A program made the translations under genes and the position numbers. DNA of 64,000 bases from positions 8,044,225 to 8,108,224 of the forward strand of contig OZ005690.1 in assembly GCA_963930775.1 (NCBI GenBank), written 5' to 3'. A model generated the notes under the pieces. It did not search any database, was not told the DNA's origin, and saw only the letters and a list, made by a program, of their open reading frames with translations. Of this stretch, positions 45,957 through 57,628 are shown piece by piece. This DNA is from Cliona cf. orientalis (lineage: Eukaryota; Porifera; Demospongiae; Clionaida; Clionaidae). Positions within the stretch are counted from its first letter, which is position 1. Each line of letters starts with the position of its first letter.

Positions 45957-47081
45957 GGCTTCAGTTCACAGCCACTATACACCTCTCGCTCAATCAGTGA
46001 TTGTACACATGGACAATTATGTTCAGTTCAATACCTTTTTTGGATTGTACCATACATAGCTGTAGGGTACGCATAATACACAAGACTGTATAATAATGTA
46101 ACCAATCATGTGAGTGATCAATGAATGCAACATGTGACCTACGGTTAATCATTTATGATGAGTGAATACTGTTTTAGTTAAATACCAGAAGTCATAAGCC
46201 TTGCACCAATAATAATGTAACAAGAATGATATAATAATTACTTTATGGCACTATCAATTGGCTAGGCTTACATCCAAAAAGCAGCTATATAGCAATGTCA
46301 TATGACCTATACTAGCACGTAGTTAGCAGCTATCATGATAGAGTATAATAACAATATTATTATCATAGTGCCCTGGGTAAGTGCCTATGGGTGCTTAAAC
46401 ATAACTCGTGATTTTGGCCCGCATGGGCGCTTGCCCAGGACACTATGGTTTAATGATTATACTTAATGTGAACATAGTTTATAATTAGTATAATATTATA
46501 TACCATTATTGGGATGGACTGCAGCATGAGTTTATGCGTATATACACTAGATATTAAATAAGTTGCATGCATGAGATATTAAAATTATACCTATAGCCAT
46601 TACCATCTATTGGATGTCATGGTACTAGCTAGTGCACACAATAATAACTATTGTGCTCAGGTATTACTGAAACAATGTTGCTGCTTGTGCAATTCCTAAC
46701 ATGGTGCTGCTGCATTGTAAGGAATTTGCTTGATCTGTTCCACTATGATAGCAGCTGTATTCATACATAATTACTAACACTGCTATGAGTTCCTCATACA
46801 CCAGATACAACATGGTGTATTATAGTTGCAGCTGTATGTTCTTTTGGGAACAGAAATATCCTACTTAAATTTAATACGCGTATAAACATTGCAGATGTCA
46901 ATTCATACCACAACAGTTCCTCCTACATAAAGTTAATGTCATTCATGGTATCTATACACATGCACATGATACGTAGCTAATCACGTACACTGACTAGGAG
47001 CATATACCAAAGTACTACAGTCAGCTTGTGGCAACCTACAAACAATAACTATTAGTACTCTCATAGGTTCAATACTGTCAG
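45957..47081. other. Divergent intergenic region, sulfatases 3 and 4
   Basis: A 1.1-kb region holding both promoters. An 84-bp hairpin element (46364-46447) has ends CATAGTG(C/T)CCTGGG in inverted orientation. Otherwise AT-rich with no gene. Confidence 0.55.
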
Positions 47082-48608
47082 ATGTTTAAATATATAGAGC
47101 TACTCGGGTGCATTTTGCTGGCTGCTACGCTGAGTGTTGCACAGCAGTCTAAGCCAAACCTGGTGTTCATGTTAGTGGATGACTGGGGGTGGGCCAATGT
47201 TGGCTATCATCGTGATCCACCAACAAAGGAGGTAGTCACTCCAAACATTGATGGTCTGGTCAAAGAAGGATTGGAACTGGATCAACATTATGCTTATCAA
47301 TTTTGTTCGCCTTCAAGGTCAAGTCTTCTAAGTGGAAGACTACCAATCCATGTCAATGATGCCAACATCGGCCCTGACTCTTACAATCCAGAGGACCCAA
47401 TTTCTGGATTTGCTGGCATCCCTCGAAACATGACTGGACTTGCTACAAAAATGAAGCTTGCTGGCTATGCTGCTCACCAGGTGGGAAAGTGGGATGCTGG
47501 GATGGCCACTCCAGACCACATACCAACAGGACGAGGATTTGACACTTCTTTTGGGTACTACCACCATGACAATGACTATTACACGGAAACGATTGGTGAA
47601 TGTAACGGAATCAAAATTGTTGACCTCTGGAATACTAGCGAACCAGCTCATGGGGTGAATGGAACTGGACCTGATCACTATGAAGAAGGACTCTTCAAAC
47701 AAAGGGTGCTGGATGTTATCAATAACCACAATACATCTTCTCCACTGTTCCTCTACTATGCACCTCACATTGTGCATACTCCACTTCAAGTTCCTGCATC
47801 ATATTACGACAAATTTAACTTCATTAATGATGAAGATCGTCACTTCTATCATGCCATGGTTAATTATCTCGATGATGTTGTTGGTGAGCTGGTGGATGCT
47901 CTCAAGAAGAAAGGAATGTGGGATAATACGTTGTTCGTCACGAGCAGTGATAATGGAGGTCCAGAGTATCCTGGAGGAGGGGCCAACAACTACCCACTGA
48001 AAGGAGGGAAGCTTTCTGATTGGCAGGGAGGTATTCGTGTGAATGCATTTGTATCTGGTGGCTATCTTCCTGAGAAGATGCATGGACAGAAGACAACTGG
48101 ATACATCCATCTGGCAGACTGGTATGCCACCTTTTGTGCTATTGCTGGTATTGATCCAACAGATGAGAGAGCGGCTAAAGCCAACCTTCCTCCCATTGAC
48201 AGCATGAACATGTGGCCACTCATCTCCGGGGAAACAACTGAATCTCCACGTAAAGATATACCTGCAAGCCATAAAACTTTGATAAGTGGCAACTATAAAA
48301 TTCTCACTGGAATAGTCATTCAAGCAAGCTGGACTGGTCCTCAGTATCCGAATAAGACCCGGCCAGCTGGAGGAATATATGCATTCCAAGACTGTGGCAG
48401 TAAAGGCTGCCTCTATAATATCAAAGAGGATCCTGAAGAACGTGTAAACCTAGCAAAAACACAGCCTGACATACTCAAAGATATGCAGCAGAAACTTGCC
48501 AAATACCAAGCTACCTACTTCAATCCAAACCGAGGAAAACCTTGGCCAGGTGCTTGCACTACTGCTATGAATACTTATGGAGGATTTTGGGGGCCATTCT
48601 TGCCTTAA
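47082..48608 (+). CDS. Arylsulfatase 4 of 4 (ARSB-like), intronless
   Basis: 508 residues with the signal peptide LLGCILLAATLSVA/QQ. The formylglycine motif is CSPSRSSLLSGR (Cys 75). The rest of the active site matches copies 1 and 2 (VDDWGW, KWDAG, PHIVHTPL, TSSDNGGPEY, PLKGGK). The N-terminal signal sequence differs completely from copies 1 and 2, while the mature domain remains very close. It lies after the inverted copy 3, giving a + + - + order. Confidence 0.93.
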   Translation: MFKYIELLGCILLAATLSVAQQSKPNLVFMLVDDWGWANVGYHRDPPTKEVVTPNIDGLVKEGLELDQHYAYQFCSPSRSSLLSGRLPIHVNDANIGPDSYNPEDPISGFAGIPRNMTGLATKMKLAGYAAHQVGKWDAGMATPDHIPTGRGFDTSFGYYHHDNDYYTETIGECNGIKIVDLWNTSEPAHGVNGTGPDHYEEGLFKQRVLDVINNHNTSSPLFLYYAPHIVHTPLQVPASYYDKFNFINDEDRHFYHAMVNYLDDVVGELVDALKKKGMWDNTLFVTSSDNGGPEYPGGGANNYPLKGGKLSDWQGGIRVNAFVSGGYLPEKMHGQKTTGYIHLADWYATFCAIAGIDPTDERAAKANLPPIDSMNMWPLISGETTESPRKDIPASHKTLISGNYKILTGIVIQASWTGPQYPNKTRPAGGIYAFQDCGSKGCLYNIKEDPEERVNLAKTQPDILKDMQQKLAKYQATYFNPNRGKPWPGACTTAMNTYGGFWGPFLP

Positions 48609-49087
48609 CTTTGACTGATCTTGACGATGGCTTTGAAGATTGAGTGTGATGCATGAGAGTAATCATAGTGCATGTATAACTGTGAACACTATAGTCACAA
48701 TGATAATAGTATTATTATTAACTTTGGTAAAAACACTTAGTCTAATGTAAAGGCATAGCTTTCTATTGTCAATAATATTATGTTATTATTTGCATTAATA
48801 CAGTTGGTAAATACAATTTGTTGCGCTACATTCTTGATTGATGAGTACTATTCTCCATTGATTCTGTCTCTCCTGATGTATACCAATGTTGAAGCACAGG
48901 TTGAGTAATTTCTACTTCAGAGAATGTCACTTCATCATGGAAAGAATCAACTTCACTGTTATTCTCAAGAAGATTAGTCATCAAATTCATACCATTAGGC
49001 CTTGCTCCGATGACACTTAGTTTCAGGTGGCTGATCCGAAGTTTAATTGATAAATTACAGAACATAACTAGAGCTCTATAGAGCACA

Positions 49088-49472
49088 TACCCCGCGCGCC
49101 CTGTAGCCACTCTAGTGTAGTATTGCAATACTATGAGGCACACATGTAGCGGTTTCATGACGTGACGACCCTTTACAACACAGTGTTTGAGCATGCGCAG
49201 TCGCATCCGCATACTAAAAGAGTGGGTGTGGTCGATAAACCACAGGCATGCTGAACAGAAAATGCACGATTTGTAGAACTAGTAAGCTTTTTCGAGAAAT
49301 TCGAAGCGCGTACAAACCATTTTTTCACCGATATCTACCGATTGGTTGTGCTTATAGCATGCACAGACGCCTAGAACTCGAGATCTGGCGATTTTCGTGC
49401 CGACGACGACAACGACAACAACAACAGACATACAAACCGATTGCTTTACCCCGCGCGCATGCGCGCGGGGTA
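49088..49472. mobile_element. 385-bp insertion with GC-rich palindromic ends
   Basis: Ends are TACCCCGCGCGC (49088) and GCGCGCGGGGTA (to 49472), exact inverse copies. The right end is itself a palindrome (about 49446-49473). Exact removal of this interval restores the reading frame of the host gene across YHVI/VLYRALVM, with no target duplication left; assuming a TA duplication does not restore it. Non-coding. Confidence 0.65.
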
Positions 49473-49527
49473 ATAACATGGTAGACTATGACACATACAA
49501 GCATTGCTATTGTCATACTTACTGATA

Positions 49528-50000
49528 GAGTAAGCCACCAATGTTCGTCCACCATCAGATTCGGACGCGAATATCTCCAAAACTACAATAGCTAGGGACT
49601 TGGAACTTGCACCAGCGAATTCCTCGTGAAAATTTGGTACAGGGTCGCCCTGAAACAACCCCGCCCACTTAATTCGTACGCTTCCGTGACGTAAAAACGG
49701 AAGTGGACGAAAGAACTCAATAATCGGTTGATTACCATCAATTTTCGGACAGGAGCTGTAAAAACAGCCGCCGCAAGCGCTAAAGCTGCGAAACTCGTAC
49801 CCTACAAACTTCTGTCTTTGTACTTTCTGAATATGGAAACCGGACCCCAAGGCTCGTCGTATCGCTTGACACGAGGCTCTTTTCCAAGCCTGGTTCAGCG
49901 ATCAATAATCGGTCATTCGTAGTTTCAAAAACTAACGGGTTTTTTTATTTTTATTTTGGAGCGTCTCGGGCCTGGGTCTAGTTTGATACGCAACAGCACT
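49528..50000. repeat. Left terminal inverted repeat of the pogo-type element
   Basis: Inverse copy of 57629-58121 with small differences: single substitutions in the outer 350 bp, then an indel-rich stretch around 49920-49970, then agreement again through GTCTAGTTTGATA. Confidence 0.88.
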
Positions 50001-51056
50001 ATTGAGGGCGCGCCGGGGACCGTGTACCGGGCGCGCGCGGGCGCGGACAAGCTAGCTGTACTGCACGTCATCGATGCATCGCGTGCTTATCACCACGTGC
50101 GCGTTTTTCAGGAGATCTAGAGAGAGAGCTAGTGTGCAGATCGAGGATTCTGCATGTCAGTTTGGTTTAAATGTAAGCAATCCAGATCTAAACTCTAGCG
50201 GAAAATTTAAATTATTTTGTTAAAATATACAGTTTAGGGCGAAGTGTTGTTGGGAGAAAGAAAGTTAGGTGAGAAGACGGGACAAGTTATCCTTTAAGGT
50301 ATGAAGTTTTTCTAGGTGTCAGGTTAAATGCCCATGTGGGGAGGTAGACACACTGTACTTAGATTTACCACCAGGGTTAGATTTTTCACTAAAACTGATG
50401 GATCACCCTGACTGCTGTTGCAGTCCTTGATTGAAAATATAGGGGTCAAAGGTCACAGTAATTTTTAAGGTCAGGAAACCACAGCTAAAGTCTTGTGAAT
50501 AAGATAAGAGTCGATAGTCTTTTGTAAGACACAGTCTAGTATTTAGCCTGCAGACAATCACTGGAATTTTTTTTTTAATCATGCACTACTGTAAGTATCT
50601 GTAATTATGACAGACATATGGGCAAACAAATCCTCGCTCACTGCTCTAGTCGCTCCAGCTTGTCCAATACCGTAGGCCTGGTTTTAAATGCGTAACAGTC
50701 GACACAATTTATATTGTCCATTGCATTTTTTAAACCACTGAGTCTTCTTAAGCCATTGGAGTGTACGGAGGAGCTAATTAAGTGCTGCATGTAGTGTAAA
50801 CGCAATTATTAGAAATGCAATCAGCCTTGAAATGCTGTAAACGCAATTGTTTTACTATGCTTATGTCAAGTTGCATGAGTCTTAATCTTCAGCGTCTGAG
50901 TCCTTGTTTTCTTTGCTGGTTGGAGTTTTCTTGCTCTTGCAAAGCTTCTAGAACGCCAACCTTCTTAAAAACTATTGGGTTGTATATGTCTATGGACAGT
51001 GTAACTTATTATGTGTAGTAATTTAACTGTGTGTGATTTGTTTTTCAGGTGGCTAT

Positions 51057-52978
51057 ATGTACACACGTGTAACTATCACAATGCTAGCATATAACGATAG
51101 CAACAACTACCCTCCTTTAAGTCTGCGTGTGATCAGGTGTGACACAGAATCACATCGTACTCCTTACATACCACTACAACGTCCGAAATACTACAAATGT
51201 TATTCCAGTGAGACTTTCAACCTTGCAGTAAACGCTGTGGTTGAAGGTGATCTTAGCATTCGTAGGGCTGCTGAAGAGTATGCAGTTCCGAAGTCTACCC
51301 TGGGGGACCATGTTCAAGGACGTGTTTTAGCTGGTGCAATTGGAGGCCGACAGCGATATTTAAGTGCAGGTGAAGAAAAGATGTTAGTTGATTTTATCCT
51401 AAGGAGTGCAGAAATAGGGTATCCACGTAGTCGAAAAGAGATAATTTGTATGGTCCAAAATGTTTGTGACCATAAAGGCCTGCAAGTAACTGTTTCGCAT
51501 GGGTGGTGGGAGCGTTTTTGTCAACGTAATAAAGGATTTTCGCTGAGAGTACCTTCCTCCTTATCTACTGCCAGACACCAGGGCACTAATAAGAGAGTCA
51601 TGGAGGCATATTTTGATATGCTAGAAGAAACCCTTGAAGAGAACAATCTTACCGACAAGCCCTGTCAAATTTTCAATATGGACGAAACTGGCTTACCTTT
51701 ATCTCCCAAACCGCCTAAATTGTTGTGCAAGACAGGATCAAGAGCATTCAATGCGGTTACTGGAGGTGATAAATCGCAGATTACTATCGTGGGGTGCGTT
51801 AGCGCAGGGGGTTATCAAGTGCCACCTATGGTCATTTATGATAGGAAAACTCTGCATGCGGACATGGTGAAGGGGGAGGTTGGAGGGACACTGTATGGGC
51901 TCTCACAAAAGGGGTGGATTGATCAAGAGCTCTTTCGATTGTGGTTTAAGTACCACTTTCTCCGCTACATTCCGCCAGAGCGTCCTGTCATCCTGTTGAT
52001 GGATGGACACAGTACGCACTATTGTCCTGAAACCATGGTTCTGGCAGCCAAAAAGAGAGTTGTAGTGTTTGCACTACCTCCCAATACTACCCATGTGTCG
52101 CAACCCCTCGACAAGGGTTGTTTTGGCCCCCTTAAAGCGGCATGGAAAAGTGTTTGCCACGAGTACTGCGTGAAAAATCCAGGGAGAGCTGTTACTCGAT
52201 ATACCTTCTCCGAGCTTTTTTCACAAGCATGGATGCAGTCCATGAATATGAGAAACACCATCTCTGGTTTCAGATGCACTGGTATCTACCCAGTTGACCG
52301 TTCCAAGTTGATACCTCAGGATGAAGCCAACGCGTCCCTCTGCGGTGAAAACAGGGTATATGTGCCATTTCTATCTCCATCTCGCCGAAAGACAGCTGTT
52401 CAGCAGTGTGCTACGTCATTTGATCTTGATGAAATAGACTCATTCCTGAAAGAGCAAAGAAGTCCCCTGCAAGCCTCTAACAGCAAAGATATAAGACATG
52501 AGAGACGTGAAAAATTTCAGGAGATGTATTTACCACGTAGCATTGTGTCCTCCTCTACCCCTAGCCTTGACTATCCCTATGCTCATACCCCTGTGAGGAG
52601 TGACAAGCATGGAGGCCTTGTAGGGGGTTTAGCAGTTGCCGTTTGTAAACCAGTGAGCGTTCTTGAACGTGTTTTGAAGATGCCTGAAACACCAACGCAT
52701 GTTTCTGCCCAGACGTCAGAAAAAGAGCTGAAAACATCAAGAGTTCTCACCAGCGCTGAGAATCTTCAGCTACTTCAAGAAAAGGCAAGGAAAAAGGAAG
52801 AAAAACAGAAGAAGAAAGAGATTAACAAGCAGAAGAGAGAACAAAAAAGGCAACCTTCCCTGAAAAGTAAGACTATAGTTTTCCTACACCTCTATTAGCT
52901 GAAAATTATTACATACCCTACATGTAATTGCATTATTAGAGCAGAAGAAAGTACCCAAGAAAAGTGAAACCTCCCTAG
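51057..52978 (+). CDS. Pogo/Tigger-type DDE transposase (N-terminal part of a fusion)
   Basis: First coding exon 51057-52866; the ATG follows a CAG acceptor at 51047-51048. A 39-bp exon (52940-52978) continues in phase. A Pipsqueak-type helix-turn-helix lies at about 45-90 (SETFNLAVNAVVEGDLSIRR). A CENP-B-like second HTH region follows. The DDE_1 catalytic core has Asp 209 (NMDETGLPL), Asp 316 (LLMDGHSTHY) and Asp 352 (NTTHVSQPLDKG), with the usual LPPNTT before the last. No stops or frameshifts, so it may be active. The C-terminus is Lys/Glu-rich and coiled. The donor A/GTAAGA (52867) leads in phase 1 to the small exon and then to the protease exon at 53039. A separate ORF stopping at 52898 would arise if the intron were retained. 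Confidence 0.9.
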
Positions 52979-53038
52979 GTGAGTAGGATCCCATAAGTAT
53001 TGTGCATTTTCAAATAAGGTTCTGTACATTCTTCACAG

Positions 53039-53878
53039 ATCTGTCTGATATCCAACCTGACACTTCAGTTGATGACTTCTTGCACTACTTTAGCCTCTCA
53101 TCAGAGCCAGAGCCAGAACCTAATAATCCTGAGTTTCAAGCCTGGGTACCAAACCTAGCCCTTACTGAAGCTGACAAGCGTGCTCTTTGTAATGGAGACT
53201 GGCTCAATGCCAATCACATTGCAGCTGGAAACAAGCTTCTTAAAGCAAGGTTTCTGAACCAAAACGGACTGCAGGACACCTGCCTTCTTTCCAAGAAGCG
53301 GTGGAATTCCAAGCCAGAAGAGTTTATACAGATTTTGCATGTTGCAGGGAATCACTGGGTGTGCGTCAGCAATAAGCTGTCAGCTGATCACACTGTCGAA
53401 ATTTTTGACTCCCTGCATATTGAACTGAAAGAAGACGGTGAGACTGCAAGTCTAGTTTCATTCATCCTTGCTACCGACAGACCATCGTTTGACTTGGATC
53501 TTGTAAATGTCCATCGCCAACGACTCTACAATGACTGTGGCCTGTTTGCATTAGCCTTTGCTTTTGATTTGTGCTCCGGTGATGATCCTTATGAGTCATT
53601 GTATGATCAAGATGCCATGCGTAGCCACTTGGTGAAATGCTTTGAAAGGCAAGAATTCAAGCACTTCCCACGAATCACTGAAAATTCTCTGCTTCCAAAA
53701 AGAAGAGTGCGACCTACCATTACCGTGAAGGTATACTGTCACTGCAGAGAGCTAGAAAAGTGTCCAATGGCATCCTGTGACAAATGTCATGAGTGGTATC
53801 ATGACACATGTGAACAAATCCCTTTGGAAGTTTTCAGTAACCCTGATACTCCTTGGACATGCTCACTCTGTAAGAAAA
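53039..53878 (+). CDS. Ulp1-like C48 cysteine protease domain plus PHD finger
   Basis: Exon after acceptor TTCACAG (53038), phase 1, continuing the transposase frame. The Ulp1/SENP-type fold carries His in AGNHWVCVSN, Asp in EIFDSLH, Gln in VHRQRLYNDC and Cys in NDCGLFALAFA, a complete triad plus oxyanion Gln. A C4HC3 PHD finger follows: VYCHC, CDKCHEWYHDTC and WTCSLC. Two donors are possible: T/GTAAGA at 53870 matches consensus but loses the last PHD Cys; A/GTTATA at 53879 keeps it but is weak. Both are phase 1 and fit the repeat exons downstream. Proposed roles are deSUMOylation of host factors and chromatin reading for target choice (inference). Confidence 0.85.
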
Positions 53879-54071
53879 GTTATACATTACATGTACATAA
53901 TATGTGGTCTCACTCACATCTATCTAGGTTCAGAAGGCAATTCCTCATTGTTGCAAATGCATACACAGACAGAGGCAGGTCAGTTGCTTGCTTTCAAGCC
54001 CATGCTCAAGCACATGTACACATACTGTTGATTTTTGTGCCATCCCTTACATGTAAATTCCCTTCCTGCAG

Positions 54072-54647
54072 CTGTTGCCAGTGGAGATGGCGATAAGAGT
54101 GATGTGTCTCCTCTACACTCACTACCAACCCGTAGCAGAGCACAGGCTTTGAACAAGAGAGTTAAGGGTGAGTATGTGTGTGTGTGTGTGTGTGTGTGTG
54201 TACGTTGGGGGTGGGGGGATGTTTGTAGCGTGCTGTCCTGTATCTATATCTGTACACGTGCCAAGATGATTTTTGCGAATCCCCTTCCTGCAGCTGTTGC
54301 CAGTGGAGATGGAGATAAGAGTGATGTGTCTCCTCTACACTCACTACCAACCCGTAGTAGAGCACAGGCTTTGAACAAGAGAGTTAAGGGTGAGTGTATG
54401 TGTGTGTGTGTGTGTGAGTGTGTGTGTGTGTGTGTGTGTGTACGTTGGGGGTGGGGGGATGTTTGTAGCGTGCTGTCCTGTATCTATATCTGTACACGTG
54501 CCAAGATGATTTTTGCGAATCCCCTTCCTGCAGCTGTTGCCAGTGGAGATGGAGATAAGAGTGATGTGTCTCCTCTACACTCACTACCAACCCGTAGTAG
54601 AGCACAGGCTTTGAACAAGAGAGTTAAGGGTGAGTGTGTGTGTGTGT

Positions 54648-54680
<33 letters not shown>

Positions 54681-55829
54681 TTGGGGGTGTGGGGGGGGGG
54701 GTGTTTGCAGCGTGCTGTCCTGTATCTATATCTGTACACGTGCCAAGATGATTTTTGCGAATCCCCTTCCTGCAGCTGTTGCCAGTGGAGATGGAGATAA
54801 GAGTGATGTGTCTCCTCTACACTCACTACCAACCCGTAGTAGAGCACAGGCTTTGAACAAGAGAGTTAAGGGTGAGTGTGTGTGTGTGTGTGAGTGTGTG
54901 TGTGTGTGTGTGTGTGCGCGTTGGGGGTGGGGGGATGTTTGTAGCATGCTGTCCTGTATCTATATCTGTACACGTGCCAAGATGATTTTTGCGAATCCCC
55001 TTCCTGCAGCTGTTGCTAGTGGAGATGGAGATAAGAGTGATGTGTCTCCTCTACACTCACTACCAACCCGTAGTAGAGCACAGGCTTTGAACAAGAGAGT
55101 TAAGGGTGAGTGTATGTGTGTGTGTGTGAGTGTGTGTGTGTGTGTGTGTGCGCGTTGGGGGTGGGGGGATGTTTGTAGCATGCTGTCCTGTATCTATATC
55201 TGTACACGTGCCAAGATGATTTTTGCGAATCCCCTTCCTGCAGCTGTTGCTAGTGGAGATGGAGATAAGAGTGATGTGTCTCCTCTACACTCACTACCAA
55301 CCCGTAGTAGAGCACAGGCTTTGAACAAGAGAGTTAAGGGTGAGTGTATGTGTGTGTGTGTGAGTGTGTGTGTGTGTGTGTGTACGTTGGGGGTGGGGGG
55401 ATGTTTGTAGCGTGCTGTCCTGTATCTATATCTGTACACGTGCCAAGATGGTTTTTGCGAATCCCCTTCCTGCAGCTGTTGCCAGTGGAGATGGAGATAA
55501 GAGTGATGTGTCTCCTTTACGCTCACTACCAACCCGTAGTAGAGCACAGGCTTTGAACAAGAGAGTTAAGGGTGAGTGTGTGTGTGTGAGTGTGTGTGTG
55601 TGTGTGTGTGTGTTGGGGGTGTGGGGGGACGTTTACAGCGTGCTGTCCTGTATCTATATCTGTACACATGCCGAGATGATTTTTGCGAATCCCCTTCCTG
55701 CAGCTGTTGCCAGTGGAGATGGAGATAAGAGTGATGTGTCTCCTCTACGCTCACTACCAACCCGTAGTAGAGCACAGGCTTTGAACAAGAGAGTTAAAGG
55801 TGAGTGTGTGTGTGTGTGAGTGTGTGTGT

Positions 55830-55862
<33 letters not shown>

Positions 55863-56067
55863 CGTTGGGGGTGGGGGGATGTTTGTAGCATGCTGTCCTG
55901 TATCTATATCTGTACACGTGCCAAGATGATTTTTGCGAATTCCCTTCCTGCAGCTGTTGCTAGTGGAGATGGAGATAAGAGTGATGTGTCTCCTCTACAC
56001 TCACTACCAACCCATAGTAGAGCACAGGCTTTGAACAAGAGAGTTAAGGGTGAGTGTATGTGTGTGT

Positions 56068-56106
<39 letters not shown>

Positions 56107-57332
56107 TTGGGGGTGGGGGGATGTTTGTAGCGTGCTGTCCTGTATCTATATCTGTACACGTGCCAAGATGGTTTTTGCGAATCCCCTTCCTGCAGCTGTT
56201 GCCAGTGGAGATGGAGATAAGAGTGATGTGTCTCCTTTATGCTCACTACCAACCCGTAGTAGAGCACAGGTTTTGAACAAGAGAGTTAAGGGTGAGTGTG
56301 TGTGTGAGAGTGTGTGTGTGTGTGTGTGTGTTGGGGGTGTGGGGGGGGGGGGGTGTTTGCAGCGTGCTGTCCTGTATCTATATCTGTACACGTGCCAAGA
56401 TGGTTTTTGCGAATCCCCTTCCTGCAGCTGTTGCCAGTGGAGATGGAGATAAGAGTGATGTGTCTCCTTTACGCTCACTACCAACCCGTAGTAGAGCACA
56501 GGCTTTGAACAAGAGAGTTAAGGGTGAGTGTGTGTGTGTGAGTGTGTGTGTGTGTGTGTGTTGGGGGTGTGGGGGGACGTTTACAGCGTGCTGTCCTGTA
56601 TCTATATCTGTACACATGCCGAGATAATTTTTGCGAATCCCCTTCCTGCAGCTGTTGCCAGTGGAGATGGAGATAAGAGTGATGTGTCTCCTCTACACTC
56701 ACTACCAACCCGTAGTAGAACACAGGCTTTGAACAAGAGGGTTAAGGGTGAGTGTGTGTGTGTAGTCACTGACATGTGAAGATTATCCTTTGTGTTTGGT
56801 ATTGAATTCTCCTGTACATAGGAGGAGAACCCAGTGGAGTGGTGCCCGATACCAGAGGAGGACTGCTCAAGCCAGACAAATGTAAATGTGTGTTTCTGTG
56901 GTGTTCATTGCATGCTACATGGACATGTGTGTATGTATATACTTGTGCATGTACCCAAATGGTTTTTTTGTCTTCCCTTAAATCCCCTTCCTGCAGCTGT
57001 TGCCAGTGGAGATGGAGATAAGAGTGACGTGTCTCCTCTACGCTCAATACCAACCCGTAGTAGAGCACAGGCTTTGAACAAGAGAGATAAGGGTGAGTGT
57101 GTGTGTGTGTGTGTGTATGTGCACGTATGTGTGTGTGTGTTGGGGGTGTGGGGGGGGGGGGGTGTTTGCAGCGTGCTGTCCTGTATCTAGATCTGTACAT
57201 GTGCCCAGATGATTTTTACGAATCCCCTTCCTGCAGCTGTTGCCAGTGGAAATGGAGATAAGAGTGATGTGTCTCCTCTACACTCACTGTCAACCCGCAG
57301 TAGAGCACAGGCTTTGAAAAAGAGGGTTAAGG
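54072..57332 (+). repeat. Array of 14 tandem 96-bp exons in GT-rich introns
   Basis: Exon copies start at 54072, 54294, 54534, 54776, 55010, 55244, 55476, 55704, 55954, 56196, 56428, 56652, 56997 and 57237. Each is 96 bp, preceded by CCTTCCTGCAG and followed by G/GTGAGT then a GT run. All are phase 1 at both ends, so any number can be spliced in frame. Each encodes 32 residues (VASGDGDKSDVSPLHSLPTR, then SRAQALNKRVK). Periods are 222-250 bp except copy 12 to 13 (345 bp), where an extra 60-bp phase-1 exon (56822-56881) fits. A terminal exon (57409-57419, stop TGA) closes the frame. Confidence 0.88.
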
Positions 57333-57628
57333 GTGAGTGTGTGTGTGTGTGTGTGTGTGTCAAGATCGTCCTTTGTGTAAATATTCTCCTGTACGCACAC
57401 ACTTGTAGGAGGAAACTGATTTGTAACTGGCACACAAAGAAGTAGTTGTTTGAATTAAATTTTGTAATGATACATGTATCATCTCGTGTTTGAATCATTC
57501 TGTATTGTATCTTCCCGACATGGTAAACGCCGAGCGCGCATGCGTATAGGCCAGGCTGACCGGGTAGGCGTGCGCGTATGTTAGAGAATCTGATAATACA
57601 CACTGTATTATCTATGGTGCCACAGGGA

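Noticed and set aside
49446..49850. 134-residue minus-strand ORF in the left TIR and its twin at 57799-58143
   Set aside because: The two are the same inverted-repeat arm read in mirror orientation. The frames have no family resemblance and end at the TIR tip, so they are shadows of the TIR.
54162..56723. Many His/Thr and Cys/Val-rich ORFs in the 54-57 kb array
   Set aside because: They are (GT)n or (AC)n intron runs translated together with the repeated exons. The exon phase analysis explains them better.
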